Source: Drosophila persimilis
Taxonomy: Eukaryota; Arthropoda; Insecta; Diptera; Drosophilidae
Assembly (NCBI RefSeq): GCF_003286085.1
Contig: NW_020825298.1
Span: 4,092,001 to 4,156,000, forward strand
DNA length: 64,000 nucleotides
Direction: 5' to 3'
The position numbers were made by a program, and so were the translations under genes. The notes beneath the pieces are model-generated. The model had not been told where the DNA came from, searched no databases, and was given only the letters and a program-made list of their open reading frames with translations. Position 1 is the stretch's first letter, and each line of letters opens with the position of its first letter. Positions 52,601-64,000 of the stretch are shown piece by piece.

Positions 52601-54838
52601 TTTTGAAAATTTAATGATGGTTACATCATGATTTTTTGCGAAAATCGTGAAAAAATTGATGTCCCTTTTTCCGATGGCAATCGATTCGCAGGACTCTCCC
52701 AATCACGAAGAGACATGCCGCGCCCCAATCGGCTGCCGTATAGCCGAGATATAGCGTACAGAAAACCAGTATTTTAATGGTGCACATCCAAACTTTCGGG
52801 AGGCTATATCTCGGCTATTTATGGGCCGATCGGCGAAGGACCAACTCTTACAGGACCGTGAGGATCCAGACTGTCAAACGGCATCAAAATCTCGACTACG
52901 AAAATGAGGTCGATTTTTTGAAAATTTAATGATGGTTACATCATGATTTTTTGCGAAAATCGTGAAAAAATGGATGGCTATATCTCGGCTATTTATGGGC
53001 CAATCGACGAAGGACCAACTCTCACAGGACCGTGAGGATCCAGACTGTGGAATGGCATCAAAATCTCGACTACGAAAATGAGGCCGATTTTTTGAAAATT
53101 TAATGATGGTTACATCATGATTTTTTGCGAAAATCGTGAAAAAATGGATGTCCCTTTTTCCGATGGCAATCGTTTCGCAGGACTCTCCCAATCACGAAGA
53201 GACATGCCGCGCCCCAATCGGCTGCCGTATAGCCGAGATATAGCGTACAGAAAACCAGTATTTTAATGGTGCACATCCAAACTTTCGGGAGGCTATATCT
53301 CGGCTATTTATGGGCCGATCGGCGAAGGACCAACTCTCACAGGACCGTGAGGATCCAGACTGTCAAACGGCATCAAAATCTCGACTACGAAAATGAGGCA
53401 GATTTTTTGAAAATTTAATGATGGTTACATCATGATTTTTTGCGAAAATCGTGAAAAAATGGATGTCCCTTTTTCCGATGGCAATCGTTTCGCAGGACTC
53501 TCCCAATCACGAAGAGACATGCCGCGCCCCAATCAGCTGCCGTATAGCCGAAATATAGCGTACAGAAAACCAGTATTTTAATGGTGCACATCCAAACTTT
53601 CGGGAGGCTATATCTCGGCTATTTATGGGCCGATCGGTGAAGGACCAACTCTCGCAGGATCATGAAGATCCAGACTGTGGAATGGCATCAAAATCTCGAC
53701 TACGAAAATGAGGCCGATTTTTTGAAAATTTAATGATGGTTACATCATGATTTTTTGCGAAAATCGTGAAAAAATGGATGTCCCTTTTTCCGATGGCAAT
53801 CGATTCGCAGGACTCTCCCAATCACGAAGAGACATGCCGCGCCCCAATCGGCTGCCGTATAGCCGAAATATAGCGTACAGAAAACCAGTATTTTAATGGT
53901 GCACATCCAAACTTTCGGGAGGCTATATCTCGGCTATTTATGGGCCGATCGGCGAAGGACCAACTCTCACAGGACCGTGAGGATCGAGACTGTCAAACGG
54001 CATCAAAATCTCGACTACGAAAATGAGGCCGATTTTTTGAAAATTTAATGATGGTTACATCATGATTTTTTGCGAAAATCGTGAAAAATGGATGTCCCTT
54101 TTTCCGATGGCAATCGTTTCGCAGGACTCTCCCAATCACGAAGAGACGTGCCGCGCCCCATTCGGCTGTCGTATAGCCGAGATATAGCGTACAGAAATCC
54201 AGTATTTTAATGGTGCACATCCAAACTTTCGGGAGGCTATATCTCGGCTATTTATGGGCCGATCGGTAAAGGACTGACTCTCGCAGGATCGTGAGGATCC
54301 AAACTGTCGAACGGCATCAAAATCTCGACTACGAAAATGAGGCCGATTTTTTGAAAATTTAATGATGGTTACATCATGATTTTTTGCGAAAATCGTGAAA
54401 AAATTGATGTCCCTTTTTCCGATGGCAATCGATTCGCAGGACTCTCCCAATCACGAAGAGACATGCCGCGCCCCAATCGGCTGCCGTATAGCCGAAATAT
54501 AGCGTACAGAAAACCAGTATTTTAATGGTGCACATCCAAACTTTCGGGAGGCTATATCTCGGCTATTTATGGGCCGATCGGTGAAGGACCAACTCTCGCA
54601 GGATCATGAGGACCTAGACTGTCGAACGGCATCAAAATCTCGACTACGAAAATGAGGCCGATTTTTTGAAAATTTAATGATGGTTACATCATGATTTTTT
54701 GCGAAAATCGTGAAAAAATGGATGTCCCTTTTTCCGATGGCAATCGTTTCGCAGGACTCTCCCAATCACGAAGAGACATGCCGCGCCCCAATCGGCTGCC
54801 GTATAGCAGAGATATAGCGTACAGAACAACCAGTGTTT
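40674..54838 (-). repeat. Satellite array, 174/315-bp units, orientation 1 (right part)
   Basis: About 14.2 kb of the same satellite in the same direction, resuming exactly where the monomer was broken (TGCACATCCAAACTTTCGGG). Higher-order structure is visible: segments at 48269-49527 and 49699-50957 repeat with an exact 1430-bp offset (4 x 315 + 174 - 4), including private variants such as TTTTTGGAAAA and a GTTA deletion. A 1954-bp offset relates 43103-43420 and 45057-45374. Confidence 0.95.
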
Positions 54839-55301
54839 TAATGGGAGGCTATATCCCAGCCAGACAGAATCGTATCCCAGCAGGACAGAAGTGCACCTAT
54901 TGCACGATCCGCATAAGAAGCCATCGTCATCCCTTGACCTGGCCATCGACAACAAGGACTCTGACTATGACTGCCAAGGAAAGAGCTACGCGGGCTACTA
55001 AACTCTAGATATATCTCGTCGTTGTTAGGTTTAAGGATATACACGTATATATATTAAGATACATTAATTATAAGATATATTAAGATAGTAAATAGAAATG
55101 TTCTCCACTTGTTTATTTATTTATACTAAGCTAAGTTATGATGAATAAAACTATTGAAAAATCATCTTTGCTGTTTTCTGTATGGGAAGGGGGGAAACTA
55201 TACCGATTACAAAATGGCGTGGCACACCCAGATTGGTTCACAATTAGCGGAGAAAACCAATTATTTTTGATTGGAGAAAATGTCCTTGATCCTTGATAAG
55301 G
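54839..55301. repeat. Left arm of the non-satellite palindrome
   Basis: Unique sequence joined directly to the last satellite unit (GGGAGGCTATATCCCAGCCA) and inverted relative to 55913-56377. Identity is high but not perfect (for example GTCCTTGATCCTTGATAAGG here against ...TTGTTAAGG opposite). The symmetry continues outward into the satellite: both sides share AGCAGAGATATAGCG, GAACAACCAGTGTTTTAA and GACCTAGACTGTCGAA variants. Confidence 0.88.
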
Positions 55302-55912
55302 ACAAATCAGGGACATTTTTCGATCACAGAAAGCCATCGCACACCCATATCGGCCCACAAATAGCCGAGAGAACTATGTATGTATGGTTGGGGATGTGGG
55401 AATCCTTAGCGAAGGATCAAGGAGAATTTTCTGATCAGGTCGGGCTATGGCACGCCCCCATCGGGCCACTAATAAGGGAGAAAGCAAGATATATATGTCT
55501 GGAGAAAATATCCCTTATCCTTGGTCCTTGATAATGACTCTATCAGATCAAGGATGCTATTCCGAATACAGGAAGCCGTAGCACGTCTGGGAGAACAAAA
55601 GTTATTATTGTCAATTGTTGTACAACAAATTTTTATTATTGTACAACAACAACGCTCAACCAGCGACCGCCAAAATGGTCAAAATCAAGAATTTCAGATC
55701 TGGGATACCAGGCGAACAGAAATCAGCAGAAGGTCGCTGCTTTTTTTAAAGCGAAAACATTAAAAATGAAAATATGGAAATACTTTTGGGGGTTCAAAAA
55801 CGGAAAAATAAAATTTTAAAAAATAAAAAAAGCTAGCGACTTTCTGCGTGCCATAGCCCGACCTGATCAGAAAATTTTCCTTGTTCCTTTTGATTGAGTG
55901 ATTTGATGGAGT
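55302..55912. other. 611-bp core between palindrome arms
   Basis: No recognisable protein; the two open frames here are under 90 codons. It holds diverged repeats around (T/G)(C/G)GCAC(A/G)C at 55339, 55450 and 55581, plus 55222 in the arm (steps 117, 111 and 131 bp). One reads CGGCCCACAAATAGCCGAGA, nearly the satellite's CGGCCCATAAATAGCCGAGA, so the core contains old relatives of the satellite unit. Confidence 0.6.
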
Positions 55913-56377
55913 CCTTAACAAGGATCAAGGACATTTTCTCCAATCAAAAATAATTGGTTTTCTCCGCTAATTGTGAACCAATCTGGGTGTGCCACGCCAT
56001 TTTGTAATCGGTATAGTTTCCCCCCTTCCCATACAGAAAACAGCAAAGATGATTTTTCAATAGTTTTATTCATCATAATTTAGCTTAGTATAAATAAATA
56101 AACAAGTGGAGAACATTTGTGTTTACTATCTTAATATATCTTAAACTTAAAATATCTTAATATATGTATATACGCGTATATCCTTAAACCTAACAACGAC
56201 GAGATATATCTAGAGTTTAGTAGCCCGCGTAGCTCTTTCCTTGGCTGTCATAGTCAGAGTCCTTGTTGTCGATGGCCAGGTCAAGGGATGACGATGGCTT
56301 CTTATGCGGATCGTGCAATAGGTGCACTTCTGTCCTGCTGGGATACGATTCTGTCTGGCTGGGATATAGCCTCCCAT
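55913..56377. repeat. Right arm of the non-satellite palindrome
   Basis: Inverted copy of 54839-55301. The plus strand begins CCTTAACAAGGATCAAGGAC and ends GGGATATAGCCTCCCATTA. Differences include a shorter AT-rich stretch near 56130-56170. It leads straight into inverted satellite. Confidence 0.88.
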
Positions 56378-59300
56378 TAAAACACTGGTTGTTCTGTACG
56401 CTATATCTCTGCTATACGGCAGCCTATTTGGGCGCGGCATGTCTCTTCGTGATTGGGAGAGTCCTGCGAAACGATTGCCATCGGAAAAAGGGACATCCAT
56501 TTTTTCACGACATCATTAAATTTTCAAAAAATCTGCCTCATTTTCGTAGTCGAGATTTTGATGCCATTCGACAGTCTAGGTCCTCATGATCCTGCGAGAG
56601 TTGGTCCTTCACCGATCGGCCCATAAATAGCCGAGATATAGCCTCCCGAAAGTTTGGATGTGCACCATTAAAATACTGGTTTTCTGTACGCTATATCTCG
56701 GCTATACGGCAGCCGATTGGAGCGCGGCATGTCTCTTCGTGATTGGGAGAGTCCTGCGAAACGATTGCCATCGGAAAAAGGGACATCCATTTTTCACGAT
56801 TTTCGCAAAAAATCATGATGTAACCATCATTAAATTTTCAAAAAATCGGCCTCATTTTCGTAGTCGAGATTTTGATGCCATTCCACAGTCTGGATCTTCA
56901 TGATCCTGCGAGAGTTGGTCCTTCACCGATCGGCCCATAAATAGCCGAGATATAGCCTCCCGAAAGTTTGGATGTGCACCATTAAAATACTGGTTTTCTG
57001 TACGCTATATCTCGGCTATACGGCAGCCGATTGGGGCGCGGCATGTCTCTTCGTGATTGGGAGAGTCCTGCGAATCGATTGCCATCGGAAAAAGGGACAT
57101 CCATTTTTTCACGATTTTCGCAAAAAATCATGATGTAACCATCATTAAATTTTCAAAAAATCGGCCTCATTTTCGTAGTCGAGATTTTGATGCCGTTCGA
57201 CAGTTTGGATCCTCACGATCCTGCGAGAGTTGGTCCTTTACCGATCGGCCCATAAATAGCCGAGATATAGCCTCCCGAAAGTCTGGAGAGTCCTGCAAAA
57301 CGATTGCCATCGGAAAAAGGGACATCCATTTTTTCACGATTTTCGCAAAAAATCATTAAATTTTCAAAAAATCATTAAATTTTCAAAAAATCTGCCTCAT
57401 TTTCGTAGTCGAGATTTTGATGCCGTTCGACAGTTTGGATCCTCACAATCCTGCGAGAGTTGGTCCTTCACCGATCGGCCCATAAATAGCCGAGATATAG
57501 CCTCCCGAAAGTCTGGATGTGCACCATTAAAATACTGGTTTTCTGTACGCTATATCTCGGCTATACGGCAGCCGATTGGAGTGCGGCATGTCTCTTCGTG
57601 ATTGGGAGAGTCCTGCGAAACGATTGCCATCGGAAAAAGGGACATCCATTTTTTCACGATTTTCGCAAAAAATCATGATGTAACCATCATTAAATTTTCA
57701 AAAATCGGCCTCATTTTCGTAGTCGAGATTTTGATGCCGTTCGACAGTCTAGGTCCTCATGATCCTGCGAGAGTTGGTCCTTTACCGATCGGCCCATAAA
57801 TAGCCGAGATATAGCCTCCCGAAAGTCTGGATGTGCACCATTAAAATACTGGTTTTCTGTACGCTATATCTCGGCTATACGGCAGCCGATTGGAGCGCGG
57901 CATGTCTCTTCGTGATTGGGAGAGTCCTGCGAAACGATTGCCATCGGAAAAAGGGACATCCATTTTTCACGATTTTCGCAAAAAATCATGATGTAACCAT
58001 CATTAAATTTTCAAAAAATCGGCCTCATTTTCGTAGTCGAGATTTTGATGCCATTCCACAGTCTGGATCTTCATGATCCTGCGAGAGTTGGTCCTTCACC
58101 GATCGGCCCATAAATAGCCGAGATATAGCCTCCCGAAAGTTTGGATGTGCACCATTAAAATACTGGTTTTCTGTACGCTATATCTCGGCTATACGGCAGC
58201 CGATTGGGGCGCGGCATGTCTCTTCGTGATTGGGAGAGTCCTGCGAATCGATTGCCATCGGAAAAAGGGACATCCATTTTTTCACGATTTTCGCAAAAAA
58301 TCATGATGTAACCATCATTAAATTTTCAAAAAATCGGCCTCATTTTCGTAGTCGAGATTTTGATGCCGTTCGACAGTTTGGATCCTCACGATCCTGCGAG
58401 AGTTGGTCCTTTACCGATCGGCCCATAAATAGCCGAGATATAGCCTCCCGAAAGTCTGGAGAGTCCTGCAAAACGATTGCCATCGGAAAAAGGGACATCC
58501 ATTTTTTCACGATTTTCGCAAAAAATCATTAAATTTTCAAAAAATCATTAAATTTTCAAAAAATCTGCCTCATTTTCGTAGTCGAGATTTTGATGCCGTT
58601 CGACAGTTTGGATCCTCACAATCCTGCGAGAGTTGGTCCTTCACCGATCGGCCCATAAATAGCCGAGATATAGCCTCCCGAAAGTCTGGATGTGCACCAT
58701 TAAAATACTGGTTTTCTGTACGCTATATCTCGGCTATACGGCAGCCGATTGGAGTGCGGCATGTCTCTTCGTGATTGGGAGAGTCCTGCGAAACGATTGC
58801 CATCGGAAAAAGGGACATCCATTTTTTCACGATTTTCGCAAAAAATCATGATGTAACCATCATTAAATTTTCAAAAATCGGCCTCATTTTCGTAGTCGAG
58901 ATTTTGATGCCGTTCGACAGTCTAGGTCCTCATGATCCTGCGAGAGTTGGTCCTTTACCGATCGGCCCATAAATAGCCGAGATATAGCCTCCCGAAAGTC
59001 TGGATGTGCACCATTAAAATACTGGTTTTCTGTACGCTATATCTCGGCTATACGGCAGCCGATTGGAGTGCGGCATGTCTCTTCGTGATTGGGAGAGTCC
59101 TGCGAAACGATTGCCATCGGAAAAAGGGACATCCATTTTTTCACGATTTTCGAAAAAAATCATTAAATTTTCAAAAAATCTGCCTCATTTTCGTAGTCGA
59201 GATTTTGATGCCGTTCGACAGTCTAGGTCCTCATGATCCTGCGAGAGTTGGTCCTTCACCGATCGGCCCATAAATAGCCGAGATATAGCCTCCCGAAAGT

Positions 59301-62190
59301 CTGGATGTGCACCATTAAAATACTGGTTTTCTGTACGCTATATCTCGGCTATACGGCAGCCGATTGGAGCGCGGCATGTCTCTTAGTGATTGGGAGAGTC
59401 CTGCGAAACGATTGCCATCGGAAAAAGGGACATCCATTTTTTCACGATTTTCGCAAAAAATCATGATGTAACCATCATTATATTTTCAAAAAATCGGCCT
59501 CATTTTCGTAGTCGAGATTTTGATGCCGTTCGACAGTTTGGATCCTCACGATCCTGCGAGAGTCAGTCCTTTACCGATCGGCCCATAAATAGCCGAGATA
59601 TAGCCTCCCGAAAGTCTGGATGTGCACCATTAAAATACTGGTTTTCTGTACGCTATATTTCGGCTATACGGCAGCCGATTGGAGCGCGGCATGTCTCTTA
59701 GTGATTGGGAGAGTCCTGCGAAACGATTGCCATCGGAAAAAGGGACATCCATTTTTTCACGATTTTCGCAAAAAATCATGATGTAACCATCATTATATTT
59801 TCAAAAAATCTGCCTCATTTTCGTAGTCGAGATTTTAATGCCGTTCGACAGTTTGGATCCTCACGGTCCTGTGAGAGTTGGTCCTTCGCCGATCGGCCCA
59901 TAAATAGCCGAGATATAGCCTCCCGAAAGTCTGGATGTGCACCATTAAAATACTGGTTTTCTGTACGCTATATCTCGGCTATACGGCAGCCGAATGGGGC
60001 GCGGCATGTCTCTTCGTGATTGGGAGAGTCCTGCGAAACGATTGCCATCGGAAAAAGAGACATCCATTTTTTCACGATTTTCGCAAAAAATCATTATGTA
60101 ACCATCATTAAATTTTCAAAAAATCTGCCTCATTTTCGTAGTCGAGATTTTGATGCCGTTCGACAGTCTAGGTCCTCATGATCCTGCGAGAGTTGGTCCT
60201 TCACCGATCGGCCCATAAATAGCCGAGATATAGCCTCCCGAAAGTCTGGATGTGCACCATTAAAATACTGGTTTTCTGTACGCTATATCTCGGCTATACG
60301 GCAGCCGATTGGAGTGCGGCATGTCTCTTCGTGATTGGGAGAGTCCTGCGAAACGATTGCCATCGGAAAAAGGGACATCCATTTTTTCACGATTTTCGAA
60401 AAAAATCATTAAATTTTCAAAAAATCTGCCTCATTTTCGTAGTCGAGATTTTGATGCCGTTCGACAGTCTAGGTCCTCATGATCCTGCGAGAGTTGGTCC
60501 TTCACCGATCGGCCCATAAATAGCCGAGATATAGCCTCCCGAAAGTCTGGATGTGCACCATTAAAATACTGGTTTTATGTACGCTATATCTCGGCTATAC
60601 GGCAGCCGATTGGAGTGCGGCATGTCTCTTCGTGATTGGGAGAGTCCTGCGAAACGATTGCCATCGGAAAAAGGGACATCCATTTTTTCACGATTTTCGC
60701 AAAAAATCATGATGTAACCATCATTAAATTTTCAAAAAATCTGCCTCATTTTCGTAGTCGAGTTTTGATGCCGTTCGACAGTTTGGATCCTCACGGTCCT
60801 GTGAGAGTTGGTCCTTCGCCGATCGGCCCATAAATAGCCGAGATATAGCCTCCCGAAAGTCTGGATGTGCACCATTAAAATACTGGTTTTCTGTACGCTA
60901 TATCTCGGCTATACGGCAGCCGATTGGAGTGCGGCATGTCTCTTCGTGATTGGGAGAGTCCTGCGAAACGATTGCCATCGGAAAAAGGGACATCCATTTT
61001 TTCACGATTTTCGCAAAAAATCATGATGTAACCATCATTAAATTTTCAAAAAATCTGCCTCATTTTCGTAGTCGAGATTTTGATGCCCGCGGCATGTCTC
61101 TTAGTGATTGGTAGAGTCCTGCGAAACGATTGCCATCGAAAAAAGGGACATCCATTTTTTCACGATTTTCGCAAAAAATCATAATGTAACATCATTAAAT
61201 TTGCAAAAAATCGGCCTCATATTAGAAGTCGAGATTTTGGTGCCGAACGACAGTCAGGAGCCCCACGATCCTGGGAAAGTGGGTCCTGCACCGATCTGGA
61301 GCCATGTATCTGAGATATAGCCTTCCGAAGATTTGGATGTGCAAATCATTCGAATATTTGTTTTTTCTGTACGCTATATCTCAGGTGTACGGCAGCCGAT
61401 CGGAGCGTGGCATGGCTCTTCGTGATCGGGAGCGTCCTGCCTACCGACTGCTATCGGAAAAAAGGACATCCGTTTTCTCACGACTTTCGCAAAAAATCAT
61501 GATGTAACCATCATTAAATTTTCAAAAAATCGGCCTCATTTTCGTAGTCGAGATTTTGATGCCATTCCACAGTCTGGATCCTCATGATCCTGCGAGAGTT
61601 GGTCCTTCACCGATCGGCCCATAAATAGCCGAGATATAGCCTCCCGAAAGTTTGGATGTGCAACTTTGGATTAAGATACTGGTTTTCTGTACGCTATATC
61701 TCGGCTATACGGCAGCCGATTGGGGCGCGGCATGTCACTTCGTGATTGGGAGAGTCCTGCGAATCGATTGCCATCGGAAAAAGGGACATCCATTTTTTCA
61801 CGATTTTCGCAAAAAATCATGATGTAACCATCATTAAATTTTCAAAAAATCGGCCTCATTTTCGTAGTCGAGATTTTGATGCCGTTCGACAGTTTGGATC
61901 CTCACGATCCTGCGAGAGTTGGTCTTTCGCCGATCGGCCCATAAATAGCCGAGATATAGCCATCCATTTTTTCACGATTTTCGCAAAAAATCATGAGTAA
62001 CCATCATTAAATTTTCAAAAAATCGGCCTCATTTTCGTAGTCGAGATTTTGATGCCGTTCGACAGTTTGGATCCTCACGATCCTGCGAGAGTTGGTCCTT
62101 CACCGATCGGGCCATAAATATCCGAGATATAGCCTCCCTATAAATAGCCGAGATATAGCCTTTCGAATATTTGTATGCACCATTAAAATA
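56378..62190 (+). repeat. Satellite array, orientation 2 (inverted)
   Basis: About 5.8 kb of the same satellite reading in the opposite direction to 22453-54838. Units are more variable, with internal deletions (for example a doubled ATTAAATTTTCAAAAAATC near 57353-57385). A 1173-bp higher-order unit is repeated: 56658-57799 matches 57831-58972, and the start recurs at 59004; 59004 and 60250 are related by 1246 bp. A strongly diverged monomer lies at 61180-61490 and truncated ones at 61960-62190, at the outer edge. Confidence 0.94.
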
Positions 62191-63006
62191 GGCTAGAGAT
62201 GAGAATTTCAAAAAAAAAAGTTCTGTCGGTTGTTTGGATTGCGATAGCATGGTAATATGGGCACACTTAGAGATGGTACTAGATCAAAAGAGTTACCACA
62301 TAGTTCGAAAGTCAGCGCCAAACTTGAAAATTTGGTAAAAAGAGTTATAAATAAATTGAAATTGTGCACTATGTTTTGTTTTTATGATAATACAAGTTGA
62401 GAATATTTCTGTTAAGTCTACATTTTGGACTTCAGCAGTTTATATTTGAAATACAAATATAATCAACATTTAAAAATTTGTAGAACCTATGAATTTGATT
62501 AAAATTATGTCTCATATATTACTTAATAGTCTGTATCTATGTATATTATAAAATGTAATAAAATTACATATCATATTGTTAATAAATTCGTTGCGTTCGA
62601 ACAAACAACGCACTAAAAGTGAAATTTCTTGAATCCACTCAAAATTTCGAATGGAAATAATTCTGTTATTTGTTTAAACAATTAATAGCAACTACCAAAA
62701 TGCGAGAGGCAAGTTCCATTCGATGGCAGAGAGACACGGAAATGCTCGAACTCCAAGTATGCTCAAATTTGTTGCTGTTTGCTTTTGCTGCTGCTCTTTT
62801 TCACACTTTTTTCCGAGAACGACTCAGTAGACTCGACGTCTTGGGGCCTCGACAAAGTGAAAATTATCAAAATTTAATGTCAAACGCCGGGCAGATGGTC
62901 AGTCATTCGTGTCGAGAGCTCTGAACGGAACGGAAGTCGCGCGGGATTACGTGAGAGTCCAAGGATTACGTGGATTAACCGAAGGATACGCATAGAAAAA
63001 CTCAAG
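62191..63006. other. Unique AT-rich DNA and upstream region of the chitin-binding gene
   Basis: Satellite homology stops near 62190 (after GCACCATTAAAATA). The following 800 bp is AT-rich with no convincing exon; a frame at 62670-62924 has a Leu/Phe-rich middle but no domain. The segment 62900-63006 should be promoter/5' UTR of the next gene. Confidence 0.45.
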
Positions 63007-64000
63007 ATGAGGGGCCTGGTGATATATGTGTTGCTAACGGGTTTATTTTACTTTTCCGAAGGTAAAACTCAACAGAAAAGTGAAGTGAAAAGTTTTATTG
63101 AAAAAAAAGTGATTTAAATATATCTTTTCTTTCCCGATTTTCATATTTTTCCCATTTTCTGGACTTCTGAATAGGCAAACCCTGCCCTGAAAAGACACGC
63201 CCCCACAAGACCCGCTGCGACGCCTACTACAGGTGCCGGGAGCTGGCCTCCAACTCCCATGTCTGGGTTCCGGTGAAATGTAACGAGGGTCTGGTGTACG
63301 AAACGAGTCTGGGCGGCTGCGTCCTGCCCGGCGAGGACTGGGAGTGTATCACCCCCAGTGAGGTTTCCAGCTCTACGCCTTCCACCAGCCACTCGGATGC
63401 GGATATACTCATTGTAAACGACATGGATGAGGCGGGTCTGCTACTCAGCGAGCCCTCTGCTCATCACAATGAACACTCAGATGATGGCACTGTGGAAATA
63501 GTCCTGGACTCAACGCTCAGCAGTGAAGAGCAGGGGGAGGAAGGCCACAAGCAGACAAGTTCCACTGAAATCCACGAAGAGGAGAGCTCTTCCTTGCAAC
63601 ATTTCGACTCCAGTGGGGATGGAGAGCTCATGGAGTTGGACAGTCCTCCGCCGAAGGTTGAAAATCGCGAAGAAGAATTGGAATTACATCATGAGCACAC
63701 ACTGGATATGCAACACATGTCGGATGTGACGCACAGACCGGATGTGGAGCAGCTAAAGGCGGAGCTGAAGCAAGCGGCGAGTGTGAGTGAATTGGCCAAG
63801 CCGGGATCCCAGATCGATCCCCAGCTGACGGCTCATCTCCAGAGGCTCTCCCAGCTGATTGATGGACTGCAGCAGACCTACCAGAAGACGGACAAACTGC
63901 AAGCGGATATGCGACCGGATCAGCTAAATGCCTTTTTGGCGCACTTTGACATCAAGAATCGGTACGAGATGATGAATCCCATGGAGGCCACCACACAGCA
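63007..64000 (+). CDS. Secreted chitin-binding (peritrophin-A/CBM14) protein, partial
   Basis: Exon 1 (63007-63061) encodes a signal peptide MRGLVIYVLLTGLFYFSEG and ends at G/GTAAAA. Exon 2 starts at 63175 after GAATAG, keeps frame (phase 1), and is open to the window edge. Right after the signal peptide comes one CBM14 domain with six Cys: KPCPEKTR, TRCDAYYRCRELAS, VPVKCNEGLVYE, GGCVLPGEDWEC. Such domains bind chitin in cuticle, trachea or peritrophic matrix. The rest is acidic, Ser/Glu/His-rich (about residues 78-205), then likely helical (LTAHLQRLSQLIDGLQQTYQ). At least about 293 residues are visible. I do not recognise the specific gene. Exon 2 has no early ATG in frame, so start-based ORF finding misses it. 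Confidence 0.85.

Noticed and set aside
54691-55008. 105-codon frame and its mirror at 56210-56500
   Set aside because: Spans the satellite-palindrome junction and appears twice only because the arms are inverted copies.
22448-62000. Many recurring open frames of 60-162 codons in the satellite (MGESCE..., MCTIKILVF...)
   Set aside because: They follow from unit lengths divisible by three, lie on whichever strand the monomer leaves open, and have no domain, start context or codon bias. They are repeat by-products.

Overview
This window is Drosophila nuclear DNA, but not obviously D. melanogaster. The evidence is short spliced introns, CAG/GT microsatellites, and recognisable fly genes: Or22c (partial), an Ndc80-type kinetochore gene, and Suppressor of deltex. 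D. melanogaster places Or22c and Su(dx) in the same cytological neighbourhood (22C), so the left third looks like conserved synteny. I cannot name the species from sequence alone.

Layout. 1-1069: first exon of an odorant receptor (Or22c-like, minus strand), running off the left edge. 1070-10854: about 9.8 kb of non-coding DNA with microsatellites and low-complexity tracts. 10855-12832: a four-exon minus-strand gene with the Ndc80/Hec1 layout (basic tail, CH-type domain, coiled coil); exons 2-4 carry copies of one tail repeat, and a DRE-type promoter element lies upstream. 13990-21500: Su(dx), a NEDD4-family HECT ubiquitin ligase of 978 residues in five coding exons, with a long AT-rich 3' UTR, a 5' UTR exon and a candidate Motif-1 promoter.

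22453-62190: a roughly 40 kb block made almost wholly of a satellite family whose steps are 174 and 315 bp. A 24.6 kb part lies in one orientation (22453-32871 and 40674-54838). It is interrupted by a complete errantivirus (gypsy-class endogenous retrovirus, 7802 bp, minus strand) with LTRs that read as identical, a 4-bp target duplication, intact gag, pol and env, a tRNA-Lys primer site and a TTTTTTA frameshift site. The satellite then meets a 1.5 kb non-satellite palindrome (54839-56377) and continues for 5.8 kb in the opposite orientation. The whole is a very large inverted repeat, resembling a foldback element whose internal repeats have expanded.

62191-64000: unique DNA returns, with the first two exons of a plus-strand secreted chitin-binding (peritrophin-A) protein that runs off the right edge.

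The most unusual features are the inverted satellite with its palindromic core, hairpin-associated changes inside satellite monomers (four exact loop deletions and one loop inversion), the recent errantivirus in the array, and the exon-level repeats of the Ndc80 tail. All similarity statements are from reading, not database searches.
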